Shown in pieces: positions 37,625 to 47,006 of a stretch of DNA of 64,000 bases. Numbering within the stretch: the stretch's first letter is position 1; every line of letters starts with the position of its first letter. The stretch lies in NCBI GenBank assembly GCA_905221065.1, contig CAJNBS010000005.1, positions 1 to 64,000 of the forward strand, written 5' to 3'. The notes under the pieces are model-generated. The model saw only the letters and a program-made list of their open reading frames with translations. It ran no database searches and was not told the DNA's origin. A program made the position numbers and the translations under genes. The DNA comes from a bacterium (GTDB lineage Bacteria > Bacillota > Bacilli > Lactobacillales > Streptococcaceae).

Positions 37625-38935
37625 CTAGTCTACAAATTCAAATTCAAATTTACCAATGCGGACCAAATCACCATCTTTAGCACCACGCGCACGAAGGGCT
37701 TCATCAACCCCCATACCACGTAATTGACGGGCAAATTTCATGACTGATTCGTCACGATCAAAGTTGGTCATATTAAAGAGTTTCATGAGTTTTTCACCAG
37801 AAAGCACCCATGTCGCATCGTCATCACGACTAATTTCAAATGCTTTTTCTTCCTCGTCAAAGCCGTAGTAGGCCTCTTCTTCCATATCTGACTCGTCGTA
37901 GAGCAAGAATTCTGGTGTCTTGTCTAATAATTCAGCTGTAGCATCCAAAAGCGTTGCCAGACCTTGCTTGGTCAAACCAGATATTGGGAAAATAGCTGGT
38001 AGCTCTTCAAATTCATCGTAATTTTCAGCTAATTTCTTCTTGAATTCTGCAAGATTTTCCTGACTTTCAGGCATGTCCATCTTATTGGCTACAATAATCT
38101 GTGGACGCTCCATGAGGCGAAGATTGTATGACTCCAACTCCTTGTTAATAGCAAGATAATCCTCATATGGATCACGGCCTTCACTAGCTGACATATCAAT
38201 GATATGGAGGATGACACGTGTACGCTCAATATGACGGAGGAACTGGGTCCCCAGACCAACACCTTGACTAGCTCCTTCAATCAAACCTGGTAAATCGGCT
38301 ACTGCAAAGGATTCACCTGATTGGGTACGAACCATACCTAGATTTGGCACAATAGTGGTAAAGTGGTAGGCACCAATTTTAGGTTTAGCTGATGTGATTA
38401 CACTTAAAAGGGTTGATTTCCCTACTGATGGGAATCCTACTAAACCGACATCTGCCAAGATTTTTAGTTCCAATTGTAACTCACGTTCCTGACCTGGTTC
38501 TCCATTTTCAGAGATTTCAGGTGCAGGATTTTTTGGTGTCGCAAAGCGGATATTTCCACGACCACCACGACCTCCGTGGGCAACGATAAATTCTTGACCA
38601 TGTTCAATCAAATCTGTCAAGACCTTGCCAGTCTCGGCATCACGAACAGTCGTACCTTGTGGCACTCGAACTCTAAGGTCCTCGGCACCACGACCATGCA
38701 TCCCTTTGGTCATTCCTTTTTCACCGGAATCAGCCTTGAAATGGCGATTGTAGCGGAAATCCATGAGGGTACGTAGTCCTGCGTCTACAACGAAGATCAC
38801 ATTGCCTCCACGACCACCATCACCACCCCAAGGACCTCCATTAGGGACATATTTTTCACGACGAAAGGCAACCATGCCATCGCCACCATTACCAGCCTTG
38901 ACCTTAATCTTAGCTGTATCTAAAAACATACTCAT
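37625..38935 (-). CDS. obgE: GTPase Obg
   Basis: Obg (CgtA) is an essential ribosome-associated GTPase. The 436-aa protein has the glycine-rich Obg fold (1-158, for example [15 protein letters not shown]), the G domain with G1 [10 protein letters not shown]3 DLPGLIEG, G4 NKMD and G5 SGLT (about 159-330), and the Gram-positive OCT domain at the C-terminus. ATG 38935 and ATG 38929 (second Met) are both possible; the former follows GAGAAG. A terminator-like hairpin lies between it and the upstream DUF4044 gene. Confidence 0.97.
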   Translation of the reverse strand: MSMFLDTAKIKVKAGNGGDGMVAFRREKYVPNGGPWGGDGGRGGNVIFVVDAGLRTLMDFRYNRHFKADSGEKGMTKGMHGRGAEDLRVRVPQGTTVRDAETGKVLTDLIEHGQEFIVAHGGRGGRGNIRFATPKNPAPEISENGEPGQERELQLELKILADVGLVGFPSVGKSTLLSVITSAKPKIGAYHFTTIVPNLGMVRTQSGESFAVADLPGLIEGASQGVGLGTQFLRHIERTRVILHIIDMSASEGRDPYEDYLAINKELESYNLRLMERPQIIVANKMDMPESQENLAEFKKKLAENYDEFEELPAIFPISGLTKQGLATLLDATAELLDKTPEFLLYDESDMEEEAYYGFDEEEKAFEISRDDDATWVLSGEKLMKLFNMTNFDRDESVMKFARQLRGMGVDEALRARGAKDGDLVRIGKFEFEFVD

Positions 38936-38951
38936 TTTTTCTTCTCACTTT

Positions 38952-38974
38952 AAAAAAGGGCTGGGAAATCCCAG
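38952..38974 (-). terminator. Terminator-like hairpin between the DUF4044 gene and obgE
   Basis: CTGGG-ATTT-CCCAG followed by CCCTTTTTT on the minus strand. The short stem suggests partial termination, with read-through into obgE. Confidence 0.6.
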
Positions 38975-38998
38975 TCACTAAATTTTCTTGAATCTATT

Positions 38999-39133
38999 TT
39001 ATAGATTACTGAGGGCACCAATTGCAGTTGCAAAAATTCCCAATAAACTTGCTACTAGCATGATAATCACGATAAACAAGGTTATTTTCTCAAACAAGGT
39101 TTTTTTACGATTTCCATTATCTCCAAATGCCAT
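38999..39133 (-). CDS. DUF4044-type small membrane protein (44 aa)
   Basis: The ORF begins MAFGDNGNRKKTLFEKI and continues into one hydrophobic segment FIVIIMLVASLLGIFATAIG (about 20-39). The Shine-Dalgarno GGAG lies 6-8 bases before the ATG at 39133. Single-pass proteins of this size beside obg are annotated DUF4044 in lactic acid bacteria; I am fairly sure of the match. Function unknown. Confidence 0.8.
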   Translation of the reverse strand: MAFGDNGNRKKTLFEKITLFIVIIMLVASLLGIFATAIGALSNL

Positions 39134-39191
39134 TTTTCTCTCCTTCGTTACATTCTATTTTCTATTATCTTAGCATGAATTCAGCTAGTTT

Positions 39192-39383
39192 TCAATAGTC
39201 AGTTGCTACTGGTGCGATAATCCATAAAATGATATAAGCTACAATTCCTGCTCCGTAACAGCAAGCAAGGACACCCCAAATGACTCGAACGATAGTTGGA
39301 TCCATATCCAGATAATGGGCCACTCCAGCACAAACACCCGCAATCTTTTTATCACGACCGCTTCTCATCAATTGTTTTTTCAT
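39192..39383 (-). CDS. PspC-domain membrane protein
   Basis: A 63-aa PspC-domain protein with the signature RDKKIAGVCAGVAHYLDMDP (10-29) followed by a hydrophobic segment (about 33-57). In other bacteria PspC domains belong to envelope-stress systems. This minimal form has no further domain. It is 14 bp behind the glycolipid synthase gene and probably cotranscribed with it. Confidence 0.9.
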   Translation of the reverse strand: MKKQLMRSGRDKKIAGVCAGVAHYLDMDPTIVRVIWGVLACCYGAGIVAYIILWIIAPVATDY

Positions 39384-39397
39384 AACTGTTCCTCTTT

Positions 39398-40723
39398 CTA
39401 TTCTTCATGATCTTTCCAATAATCTCTTATGCTGATTAACTGTGTTTTTGAAGCCTTCAGCATGCGTCTAGAGCCTTTTACGGGCACAGCAACCACCTGT
39501 TGCGGTAGATACAAAACTGTCTTAAAGATTCGCTGACTAACCGTATCATCTTTTGCTAAATCTTTCTGGAAGTTATTTGAAATAATGGCATCCAGATAAA
39601 ACTCATGTACTCGTTTCCCAAAGTTCTCAGCTGAAATCTCGTACAATTTCTCTGATAAGGTATGCTCATTCATATCTGGCGTTGCAATCAGAGCTTCCAG
39701 AATAGCACCAGCCAAATCATGTTCTCCATAGTACAAGGTTCCAAACATTTTATCACTGATAAGATTGTCCAGATAAGGATTTCCATGTGCGATGACTGGT
39801 GTTCCACTAGCCAAGCTTTCCAAGTAGGTCAAACCTTGGGTTTCACTTGTCGATGCTGAGATGAAGAAATCCGCTGCCTTATAGTAAAGAGCCGTCTCAC
39901 TAGGAGCAATCATGCCAGTAAAAATGACTGAGTCTTGAATCTCTAGTTTTTTGGCTTGCTCTTTGAGGTCATCCAAATAAGGACCGTCCCCAGCTACCAC
40001 CAGTTTAACCTTGTCTTCTTCTTTCAGAACTTCTGCAAAGGCTGCTAGTACTGCTTGAATATTTTTTTCATAGGAAATTCTGGAAAGACTAAGCAACATC
40101 TGTTCATTATTCTGAATCCCTAATTTACTACGCAGTTCTTTCAAATTTTCCTGATTGATTTCCGGACGCTCAAACTTAGCTAATTCAATTCCAGTTGGAA
40201 TGACCCGTTTTTCCACCTTGACCTTATAGTCAGATAGCAAGTCACGGACAATCTCACTCGGACAAATAACCCCATCCACATCATGCAAGAAACCTCTAAC
40301 CAGATACTTGACCATACTAGGACGAATCAACATCCCCTTGGCAATATAATGCACATAGTCTTCGTACTGAGTGTGATAAGTATGGATGACTGGAATTTTC
40401 AATTCACGCGCAATCCAAATCCCCAACAAGCCAAGAGAAAATTCTGTCTGAGTATGGATAATATCCAGTTGATACTGTTTAGCAATTTCAAGTGCCTTGC
40501 TGAAGCCTCGATAAGCAAAGCGACGGTCTTTAAAAGCAAAGAAGGGAACACTTGGAATGCGGATAATTTGCCAATCTTCATAACGATTGACATCCTTATC
40601 TGTCGTCGTAAAGATAAAAACAGCATGCCCCTGCTTTTCAAGTTCTGTTTTCAAGGTTCGAATACTGGTCGCAACACCTGAAACCTGAGGAAAATAGGTA
40701 TCTGTAAATAAACCAATTCGCAT
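39398..40723 (-). CDS. GT4 glycosyltransferase, glucosyl-diacylglycerol synthase type
   Basis: A 441-aa GT-B glycosyltransferase starting MRIGLFTDTYFPQVSGVATS, the diacylglycerol-glucosyltransferase N-terminus. It has the acceptor-site TYHTQYEDYVHYI and the EX7E-type region ISASTSETQGLTYLESLASG (first Glu near 300). A C-terminal basic tail may contact the membrane. With CpoA upstream (15 bp), it should make the monoglucosyl-diacylglycerol that CpoA extends; these glycolipids set membrane curvature and anchor lipoteichoic acid. Confidence 0.88.
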   Translation of the reverse strand: MRIGLFTDTYFPQVSGVATSIRTLKTELEKQGHAVFIFTTTDKDVNRYEDWQIIRIPSVPFFAFKDRRFAYRGFSKALEIAKQYQLDIIHTQTEFSLGLLGIWIARELKIPVIHTYHTQYEDYVHYIAKGMLIRPSMVKYLVRGFLHDVDGVICPSEIVRDLLSDYKVKVEKRVIPTGIELAKFERPEINQENLKELRSKLGIQNNEQMLLSLSRISYEKNIQAVLAAFAEVLKEEDKVKLVVAGDGPYLDDLKEQAKKLEIQDSVIFTGMIAPSETALYYKAADFFISASTSETQGLTYLESLASGTPVIAHGNPYLDNLISDKMFGTLYYGEHDLAGAILEALIATPDMNEHTLSEKLYEISAENFGKRVHEFYLDAIISNNFQKDLAKDDTVSQRIFKTVLYLPQQVVAVPVKGSRRMLKASKTQLISIRDYWKDHEE

Positions 40724-40738
40724 AGATTACCTCACTTT

Positions 40739-41782
40739 TTACTTTCTCCCTAAAGCGGCTTGTTTCTCATAAAAGTCCAACCAGATTTGTAATAGATGCT
40801 CTTCAGAATACTCTCTAGAAATATTCTTAGCTCTTTCTTTAAGGTCTTTTAAGGCAGCAGGATTGGCTTGATATTCCAGAATAGCTTCTTTCATTTCTTC
40901 TCTATCTGCTGTCGCCCGATAATTTCCCTCCAAAATTACCTTATAGAGATCCAAATCACGCAACATAATAGGAGCTTCACAACTAGCAGCCTCTAAAATA
41001 GTCATAGGAAAGAGCTCATTGTAACTAGGCAACAAGAAAAGGTCGGCTAGGGCATATAACTCGCGCATTCGCTCTGGCGACACGATACCTGGAAAAATCA
41101 AGTTTTTAGGGGGATTTTCCATTATTTTCTTATAGCGTTCATAGCCATCTGTTATGCCACCAAAAGAGAAACCACCCGCCCAAATAAAGGTAATTTGAGG
41201 CAATTCCTCAGCCAGACGGATAAAGTCATCAATTCCTTTACGTTTCTGAACTTGACCAGCACCTACTACGATAAACTGATTTTCACTAAGACCAAGATCT
41301 GTTCGCAGTCTCTCTACCTCTTCTTGTGGAAGAGGATGCCATTTTTCCTTATTGACAAAGTTAGGAATATAGGTCACTTTTTCACGTGGAATACCAGCTG
41401 CCACCAAATCCTCGATAAACATAGGATTGACCACAACCAAGTGCTCCATCCGATTGTAAAAAGAAAATACATAGCGTTTGACAATTCCCTTTAAGAAAAA
41501 TGGAATTTTCAAACTCCCCTCAAGTGTATCAGGCAAGAAATGCACATAGCCAATTTTTCTCCCTGAACGTTTCTTTTGGAAGGTTGATAAATAATAGGGG
41601 AAATCAATCGTATGAAAATGAGTCACATCTGCCTCAATTGGTAGATTTTCTGTAACAATCAATTGATCCTTGGCATCACGATGAAGAAGACGAACTAATT
41701 CACGGTAGGCACCTGAAACTCCTTGTCCTGCTACTTTCTCACTTGAACTCAACATATTGATGCGTAATTTCTTTTTTTCCAT
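40739..41782 (-). CDS. cpoA: GT4 glycosyltransferase CpoA (galactosyl-glucosyl-diacylglycerol synthase)
   Basis: A 347-aa GT4 enzyme starting MEKKKLRINMLSSSEKVAGQ. It has a UDP-sugar-binding half with the EX7E motif in LPSYNELFPMTILEAASCEA. Length and neighbours match pneumococcal CpoA, which adds galactose to glucosyl-diacylglycerol and whose mutation alters beta-lactam (piperacillin) susceptibility. The frame is open upstream to 41917, but the start at 41782 gives the known N-terminus; the extension is hydrophobic and reaches towards the BOX element. Confidence 0.88.
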   Translation of the reverse strand: MEKKKLRINMLSSSEKVAGQGVSGAYRELVRLLHRDAKDQLIVTENLPIEADVTHFHTIDFPYYLSTFQKKRSGRKIGYVHFLPDTLEGSLKIPFFLKGIVKRYVFSFYNRMEHLVVVNPMFIEDLVAAGIPREKVTYIPNFVNKEKWHPLPQEEVERLRTDLGLSENQFIVVGAGQVQKRKGIDDFIRLAEELPQITFIWAGGFSFGGITDGYERYKKIMENPPKNLIFPGIVSPERMRELYALADLFLLPSYNELFPMTILEAASCEAPIMLRDLDLYKVILEGNYRATADREEMKEAILEYQANPAALKDLKERAKNISREYSEEHLLQIWLDFYEKQAALGRK

Positions 41783-41899
41783 AACTACTATTATATCATT
41801 TTCTTTGAATAAAATCAGCAAAAGAAAGGAGAGACTAGAGAAAAAGAGGGGGAAATTCCCTTGCTTTTCCAACTGTCTCTCACATGCTTTTATATGTTT

Positions 41900-42004
41900 A
41901 TACTCAATGAAAATCAAAGAGCAAACTAGGAAGCTAGCCGCAGGCTGTACTTGAGTACGGCAAGGTGAAGCTGACGTGGTTTGAATTTGATTTTCGAAGA
42001 GTAT
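41900..42004. repeat. BOX element (boxA-boxC form)
   Basis: A 105-bp interspersed repeat bounded by ATACTC and GAGTAT. The left part (TCAATGAAAATCAAAGAGC then AGCTAGCCGCAGGCTG) matches boxC; the right part (TACGGCAAGGTGAAGCTGACG then TTTTCGAAGAG) is a boxA variant of the sequence used in BOX-PCR typing. No boxB unit is present. Such elements are characteristic of S. pneumoniae and close relatives. The right edge falls in the stop codon of the gene at 42004. Confidence 0.92.
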
Positions 42005-42333
42005 TACTTAATGCCTAGGGCAATGCGTGCATAGCGACTCATTTTTTCAACGGTCCAGGCTGGATACCAGACTAATTTGACCTCAGTATCAGTTACTTCT
42101 GGCACCTCTGTCATAGCATCATAAATCTGGTCCGTCAAAAGGTCTGCTAGGGGACAACCCATAGTTGTCAAAGTCATATCAATCTCTGTTTGCCCTGTAT
42201 CACCGTCAAAACGGATCTCATAAATCAAACCAAGATTGACAATATCGATTCCCAACTCAGGGTCGATGACTTCTTCCAAGGCTGTTAAAATCCGTGTTTT
42301 GATATTTTCAATTTGCTCTTCTGTATAAGCCAT
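42004..42333 (-). CDS. DUF59/MIP18-family metal-sulfur cluster assembly factor
   Basis: A 109-aa PaaD/SufT-like protein with EEVIDPELGIDIVNLGLIY (about 20-38) and the conserved cysteine in TLTTMGCPLADLL. It probably helps load Fe-S clusters onto target enzymes. The ATG at 42333 follows GAGGA; an upstream GTG (42345) is part of the ribosome-binding region. It is 14 bp behind rpoD. Its TAA stop shares a base with the end of the BOX element, so the last residues could have been set by the insertion. Confidence 0.88.
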   Translation of the reverse strand: MAYTEEQIENIKTRILTALEEVIDPELGIDIVNLGLIYEIRFDGDTGQTEIDMTLTTMGCPLADLLTDQIYDAMTEVPEVTDTEVKLVWYPAWTVEKMSRYARIALGIK

Positions 42334-42347
42334 ATTTATCCTCACTC

Positions 42348-43457
42348 TTAGTCTTCAATAAAATCACGAAGCGGTTTGCTGCGACTTGGTTGACGTAATT
42401 TTCTCAATGCTTTAGCCTCGATTTGACGGATACGCTCACGAGTGACGTTAAAGACTTTACCCACATCTTCAAGGGTACGCATTTTTCCATCATCTAGTCC
42501 AAAACGTAGACGCAGAACATTTTCTTCACGGTCTGTAAGAGTATCCAAGACCTCATCCAACTGCTCACGCAAGACGATACGAGTTGTGTAGTCCACTGGA
42601 TTTTCAATCACTTCGTCTTCGATAAAGTCCCCGAGGTGGCTATCGTCCTCCTCACCGATTGGCGTTTCAAGAGATACTGGTTCTTGGGCAATCTTCAAGA
42701 TTTCACGAACCTTGTCAGGTGTCATATCCATACGTTCAGCGATTTGTTCTGGCGTTGGATCTTGTCCCAATTCTTGAAGGAGGTTACGCTGTTCACGAAC
42801 CAATTTATTAATGGTTTCAACCATGTGGACTGGAATACGAATGGTACGAGCTTGATCCGCAATAGCACGAGTGATAGCCTGACGAATCCACCAAGTTGCG
42901 TAAGTTGAGAACTTGAATCCTTTAGAATAGTCAAACTTGTCAACCGCCTTCATCAAGCCCATATTCCCTTCTTGAATCAAGTCGAGGAACTGCATACCAC
43001 GGCCGACATAACGCTTGGCAATGGAAACAACCAAACGAAGGTTGGCTTCCGCAAGACGTTGTTTGGCTTCGATATCACCAGCTTCAACTGCTAGTGCCAA
43101 TTCTTTCTCCTCTTCATTGGTCAAAAGAGGAACGACCCCGATTTCTTTCAAGTACATACGGACAGGGTCATTGACCTTAGCCGAAGTTGATCCAATCAAG
43201 TCCTCATCGCTAAGTTCTGGCTCTTCTTCTGCACTAAGAACACGCGCACTTGGATTTCCTTCGTTATCTGTGATTGAAATCCCTGCATCCTGAATTCGTT
43301 GCAAGAGATCTTCAATTCCATCAGCATCCAAGGTAAAAGGAAGGACTAGACTGGCATTGATTTCATCGTCTGTTGCTGTCCCTTTTTGCTTATGATTACG
43401 GATAAATTCTGCTACTTGTACGTCAAATGTTGTTACTTCTTTTTGTTTTGTTGCCAT
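42348..43457 (-). CDS. rpoD: Primary sigma factor RpoD (SigA)
   Basis: A 369-aa housekeeping sigma factor. Region 2 contains [19 protein letters not shown] and [17 protein letters not shown], region 3 [13 protein letters not shown], and region 4.2 [20 protein letters not shown]. The short region 1.1 is typical of streptococci. It is 2 bp behind dnaG in the classic dnaG-rpoD arrangement. Confidence 0.98.
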   Translation of the reverse strand: MATKQKEVTTFDVQVAEFIRNHKQKGTATDDEINASLVLPFTLDADGIEDLLQRIQDAGISITDNEGNPSARVLSAEEEPELSDEDLIGSTSAKVNDPVRMYLKEIGVVPLLTNEEEKELALAVEAGDIEAKQRLAEANLRLVVSIAKRYVGRGMQFLDLIQEGNMGLMKAVDKFDYSKGFKFSTYATWWIRQAITRAIADQARTIRIPVHMVETINKLVREQRNLLQELGQDPTPEQIAERMDMTPDKVREILKIAQEPVSLETPIGEEDDSHLGDFIEDEVIENPVDYTTRIVLREQLDEVLDTLTDREENVLRLRFGLDDGKMRTLEDVGKVFNVTRERIRQIEAKALRKLRQPSRSKPLRDFIED

Positions 43458-43459
43458 TA

Positions 43460-45220
43460 TTACTCCATTCTTCTTTTTTGGGAAATTAAACGTTCCAATT
43501 CTTCTAGGGCTGTGTCGGTATCTCCTACATGGCTAGCTTCCTGCACCTTCTTTTTGATTCTCATATTGTCCTGATTCAAGAGAGCCTTGTTTCGAGTCAT
43601 CTCCACTTCACTAAGTTCCTGCGGTGACATCTCAGCAGGTAAATCCTGAGCTAAGACTTGGTACCAAGCTCTTTCAACTTCCTCTGTCTGCTCTGCTAAA
43701 ACTTCTGGAGGAAGATTGCCATACTGACCAAGCAAGTCATATAAGACCTGAAATTCAGGTGTGTCAAATGCAAAATCTTCTCGCAAACGGTAATCGTTCA
43801 AAATAAGGGGAGATTCCATCATTCGATAAAGTAGATGAGCTTCTGCCCTCATAATAGCCGATAACTGCTTGGTGACAGGCATGGTGATTGGCGTCGGTCT
43901 GGAAATTCCTTCCATGCGATTCTGCCTTTGTGCCTGACGGCTCTCATTAACAATCTGCTCAATCTGGGCATAATCAAAGGACGCCAGACTGTCAGCTAAA
44001 ATATGAATATAGCTGTTTTGAGCAGTAATAGACTTTTCTTGAACAATCAAGGGAGCTATTTTTTCAATAAACTCAATCTGTGCCTGCAGATTTTCACTAT
44101 TTTCAGGCTTGTACTGGTGAATGTAAAACTCAATCGGACTAATACGAGTTTTCGTTAATAGATAGGCCAAGTCTTCTGGACCATTTTTTTGTAGATACTC
44201 ATCTGGATCCAAGTTATCAGGCATGCTGACGATCTGCACAGGCATATCGCCGATTTCATCCAAAGCTTTCAATGTCGCAGTTTGCCCAGCCTTGTCGCCA
44301 TCGTAAACCAGGACCAACTTCTTGGTTAACCTTTTCAGATGCTCAACATGCTCACGACTCAAGGCCGTTCCCATAGACGCCACAGCATTTTCGATTCCAG
44401 CCCGATAGGCTGCAATGACATCCATGAACCCTTCCATTAGGTAAATCTCACTGGTTTTACCAGAAGATTTTTTTGCCCTATCCATATGATATAATTCGTA
44501 ACTTTTGTTAAAAATTGCAGTCGATCGGCTATTTTTATACTTAGAAGTTTGTGAATCCGTTTTCTGCCAGATACGACCTGAGAAGGCAATGACCTTTCCC
44601 TGATCATTGGTCAAGGGAAACATAATCCGATTGTGAAAGGTGTCTACAAATTGATTGGCATCTGAGAGGTAAAATAGCCCTGAATCTAGGAAATCCTCTT
44701 CACGATACTGACCAGACAAGCGTTGATAGAGATAGTTTCGTTCTGGAGGTGCCAAACCAATCCGAAAATGCTTGAGGACTTCATCTGTCAAGCCACGCTG
44801 ATAGAGGTAGTTTCTAGCCTCTTCCCCCATGGTCGTTGTCATGAGAATAGCATGATAAAATTTGGCTGCATCTTCATGCATATCATAGAGAGCTTGGTGG
44901 GGGGAGGCTGGCTTCTGCTCACTATAAAGCGGTTTTTCCACCTCTATCCCAACACGCTGACCTAAGATTTGGACAGCCTCCATAAAGGGAACCCCTTGGT
45001 ACTCCTCGATGAATTTAAAGACATCACCTGAGCGACCACAACCAAAACAGTGGTAAAACTGCTTATCCTCTACAACGTTGAAAGAAGGTGTTTTTTCACC
45101 ATGAAAAGGACAGAGCCCTAGATAGTTCCGTCCTGCCTTTTGTAAAGAAATCACATCTCCTATGACTTCCACAATGTTGGCATTGTTTTTGATTTCTTCA
45201 ATGACTTGTTTGTCAACCAT
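43460..45220 (-). CDS. dnaG: DNA primase
   Basis: A 586-aa primase with an N-terminal zinc-binding domain ([13 protein letters not shown] ... [11 protein letters not shown], about 38-66), a TOPRIM/RNA polymerase core ([24 protein letters not shown], about 250-340) and a C-terminal helicase-binding region. The start at 45220 ([19 protein letters not shown]) follows GGAGG by 8 bases; an ATG at 45235 would place the Shine-Dalgarno inside the gene. The promoter is at 45258-45286. Confidence 0.97.
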   Translation of the reverse strand: MVDKQVIEEIKNNANIVEVIGDVISLQKAGRNYLGLCPFHGEKTPSFNVVEDKQFYHCFGCGRSGDVFKFIEEYQGVPFMEAVQILGQRVGIEVEKPLYSEQKPASPHQALYDMHEDAAKFYHAILMTTTMGEEARNYLYQRGLTDEVLKHFRIGLAPPERNYLYQRLSGQYREEDFLDSGLFYLSDANQFVDTFHNRIMFPLTNDQGKVIAFSGRIWQKTDSQTSKYKNSRSTAIFNKSYELYHMDRAKKSSGKTSEIYLMEGFMDVIAAYRAGIENAVASMGTALSREHVEHLKRLTKKLVLVYDGDKAGQTATLKALDEIGDMPVQIVSMPDNLDPDEYLQKNGPEDLAYLLTKTRISPIEFYIHQYKPENSENLQAQIEFIEKIAPLIVQEKSITAQNSYIHILADSLASFDYAQIEQIVNESRQAQRQNRMEGISRPTPITMPVTKQLSAIMRAEAHLLYRMMESPLILNDYRLREDFAFDTPEFQVLYDLLGQYGNLPPEVLAEQTEEVERAWYQVLAQDLPAEMSPQELSEVEMTRNKALLNQDNMRIKKKVQEASHVGDTDTALEELERLISQKRRME

Positions 45221-45257
45221 ACACAATACCTCCATGTTATCATAGTTTACTTTATAT

Positions 45258-45286
45258 AGTATACTTTATTTCAGAAAAAAAGTAAA
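45258..45286 (-). promoter_or_regulatory. dnaG-rpoD promoter
   Basis: TTTACT (45281-45286), 17 bases and TATACT (45258-45263) on the minus strand, about 38 bases before dnaG. Confidence 0.6.
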
Positions 45287-45309
45287 CCATTTCACTCGTT
45301 TTCCCTACT

Positions 45310-46068
45310 TTATTCAAAGAGTTGATAATAATCAGAGATTTTCATTTTTGCTTTTTCTTCTTGGTTCAAATCTTGGATAATTCGTCCTTCTTTCATGACA
45401 ATCAAGCGATTGCCATATTTGAGAGCATCTTCCATATGATGAGTAATCATAAGCGCTGTCAATTGATCTTTCTTGACAAATTCATCTGTCAACTCCATGA
45501 GTGCAACACTTGTCTTTGGATCAAGGGCTGCAGTATGCTCGTCCAACAAGAGTAATTCGGGACGCTTCAAGGTTGCCATCAAGAGACTCAAAGCCTGTCT
45601 TTGTCCACCTGATAAGAACTCAATCGGTGTATTCAAATGTTTCTCAAGACCGTTTCCTACTTTTTCAATAGTTGCCTGAAATTCATCCTTATAACTAGCC
45701 AGACGTCTCGGAAACAATCCACGTTTTTCACCACGAAACTTGGCAATCAAGAGATTTTCAGCCACCGTCATACGAGGGGCTGTCCCCATCTTGGGATCTT
45801 GGAAAACACGAGACAGATACTTAGCTCGCTTCTCTGGTGAAAACTTGGTTACATCTTCGCCCAAAATACGAATGGTCCCACTGGTTAGTGATAAGGTTCC
45901 CGCAATAGTGTTAAAAAGAGTTGATTTACCAGCACCATTTCCACCCAAAATCGTGATAAAATCCTGTTCAAAAATTTCTAAGGAAACATCATTTAAAATA
46001 ATCTTTTCTTCATCAAAGCCATTTTTAACGACTTTGGTTGCATTTTTTAATTCTACAATTGCTGTCAT
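45310..46068 (-). CDS. trpZ: ABC transporter ATPase of the tryptophan-type uptake system (TrpZ)
   Basis: A 252-aa ABC ATPase with Walker A GGNGAGKST, signature LSGGQRQALSLLMA, Walker B LLLLDEHTAALDP and H-switch MITHHMED. DEHTAALDP instead of DEPT is a feature of this LivG-related family. It starts by an ATGA overlap with the permease gene. With trpX/trpY and the Trp T-box upstream, tryptophan or a related compound is the likely substrate. Confidence 0.88.
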   Translation of the reverse strand: MTAIVELKNATKVVKNGFDEEKIILNDVSLEIFEQDFITILGGNGAGKSTLFNTIAGTLSLTSGTIRILGEDVTKFSPEKRAKYLSRVFQDPKMGTAPRMTVAENLLIAKFRGEKRGLFPRRLASYKDEFQATIEKVGNGLEKHLNTPIEFLSGGQRQALSLLMATLKRPELLLLDEHTAALDPKTSVALMELTDEFVKKDQLTALMITHHMEDALKYGNRLIVMKEGRIIQDLNQEEKAKMKISDYYQLFE

Positions 46069-46931
46069 TTACTTAACTTGGCTCCTTTCAAGATGGTTTG
46101 CTTAAATGTTGGAATCATGAGGCAGACTGCTAAAATCACGGCGCTGTACAAACGAAGGTAACTTGTGTTAAAGCCAAGCGCGATAACTTCCCATACTAAA
46201 AATTGATAGGCAATAGAACCGACAACAATGGTAATCAAACGTTCTGCCAAACTCAAACTCTTGAAAATAACTTCTCCAATAATCAAGCTTGCAAGCCCCA
46301 CAACGATAACCCCGATTCCTCGAGACACATCAGCATAACCTTCTTGCTGGGCAATGAGAGCTCCTGCAAGGGCAATCACACCATTTGATAAGACCAAACC
46401 CATAAGCTCCATGCGCCCAGTATGAATCCCAAAACTTCTAGCCATATCAGGATTGTCACCTGTAGCAATATATGCTTGTCCAAGTTTTGTGTCCAAGAAA
46501 AAGAGCATGAGGACAATGACAAGACTGACAAAGATAAGACCTGTCAAGAGTTGATTCAAATCCGAATCAAAAGGCAAAACATCCTGAATTTGCTTAGTTC
46601 CAAGCAAGCCTAAATTCGCACGTCCCATAATCAAGAGCATGATAGAGTGACAAGAAGTCATCACCAAAATCCCTGAGAGCAAGGTTGGGATTTTCCCTTT
46701 TGTATAAAGAAGACCTGCTGCCATTCCAGCCAAACAACCTGCTCCTACAGCAACAAGTGTCGCTAAAAAGGGATTTACACCTTTGGTTATCAGAGTGACA
46801 GCAACAGCTCCCCCAAGAGGGAAGGAACCTTCTGTCGTCATATCTGGAAAGTTTAAAATCCTAAACGTCATAAAGATTCCCAGACCTAGAATAGCCCAGA
46901 CAAATCCTTGAGAAATAATAGATAATATCAT
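46065..46931 (-). CDS. trpY: ABC transporter permease of the tryptophan-type system (TrpY)
   Basis: A 288-aa LivH-like permease with eight or more helices, starting MILSIISQGFVWAILGLGIF. The frame is open to 47000, but the first 23 codons of that version lie in an intrinsic terminator hairpin (46967-46998), so I use the ATG at 46931. Motifs LRLYSAVILAVCLMIPTFKQ and FRILNFPDMTTEGSFPLGGA fit the trpY/BPD_transp_2 family. It is separated by 75 bp from trpX and overlaps trpZ. Confidence 0.87.
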   Translation of the reverse strand: MILSIISQGFVWAILGLGIFMTFRILNFPDMTTEGSFPLGGAVAVTLITKGVNPFLATLVAVGAGCLAGMAAGLLYTKGKIPTLLSGILVMTSCHSIMLLIMGRANLGLLGTKQIQDVLPFDSDLNQLLTGLIFVSLVIVLMLFFLDTKLGQAYIATGDNPDMARSFGIHTGRMELMGLVLSNGVIALAGALIAQQEGYADVSRGIGVIVVGLASLIIGEVIFKSLSLAERLITIVVGSIAYQFLVWEVIALGFNTSYLRLYSAVILAVCLMIPTFKQTILKGAKLSK

Positions 46932-46966
46932 CTGCTTCTTAACCTTTTCTATATGATTTCTATTGT

Positions 46967-46998
46967 AAAAAATTGGAGGAGATGTCCCCAACTCCTCC
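46967..46998 (-). terminator. Intercistronic terminator between trpX and trpY
   Basis: GGAGGAG (46998-46992) pairs with CTCCTCC (46981-46975) around a 10-base loop, followed by AATTTTTT on the minus strand. It should stop part of the transcripts after trpX, giving more binding protein than permease. Confidence 0.82.
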
Positions 46999-47006
46999 AT
47001 TACAGA

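Noticed and set aside
46932..47000. Extended N-terminus of the trpY permease
   Set aside because: The 23 extra codons lie in a terminator hairpin with T-tract, and the protein from 46931 begins with the family's normal hydrophobic helix.
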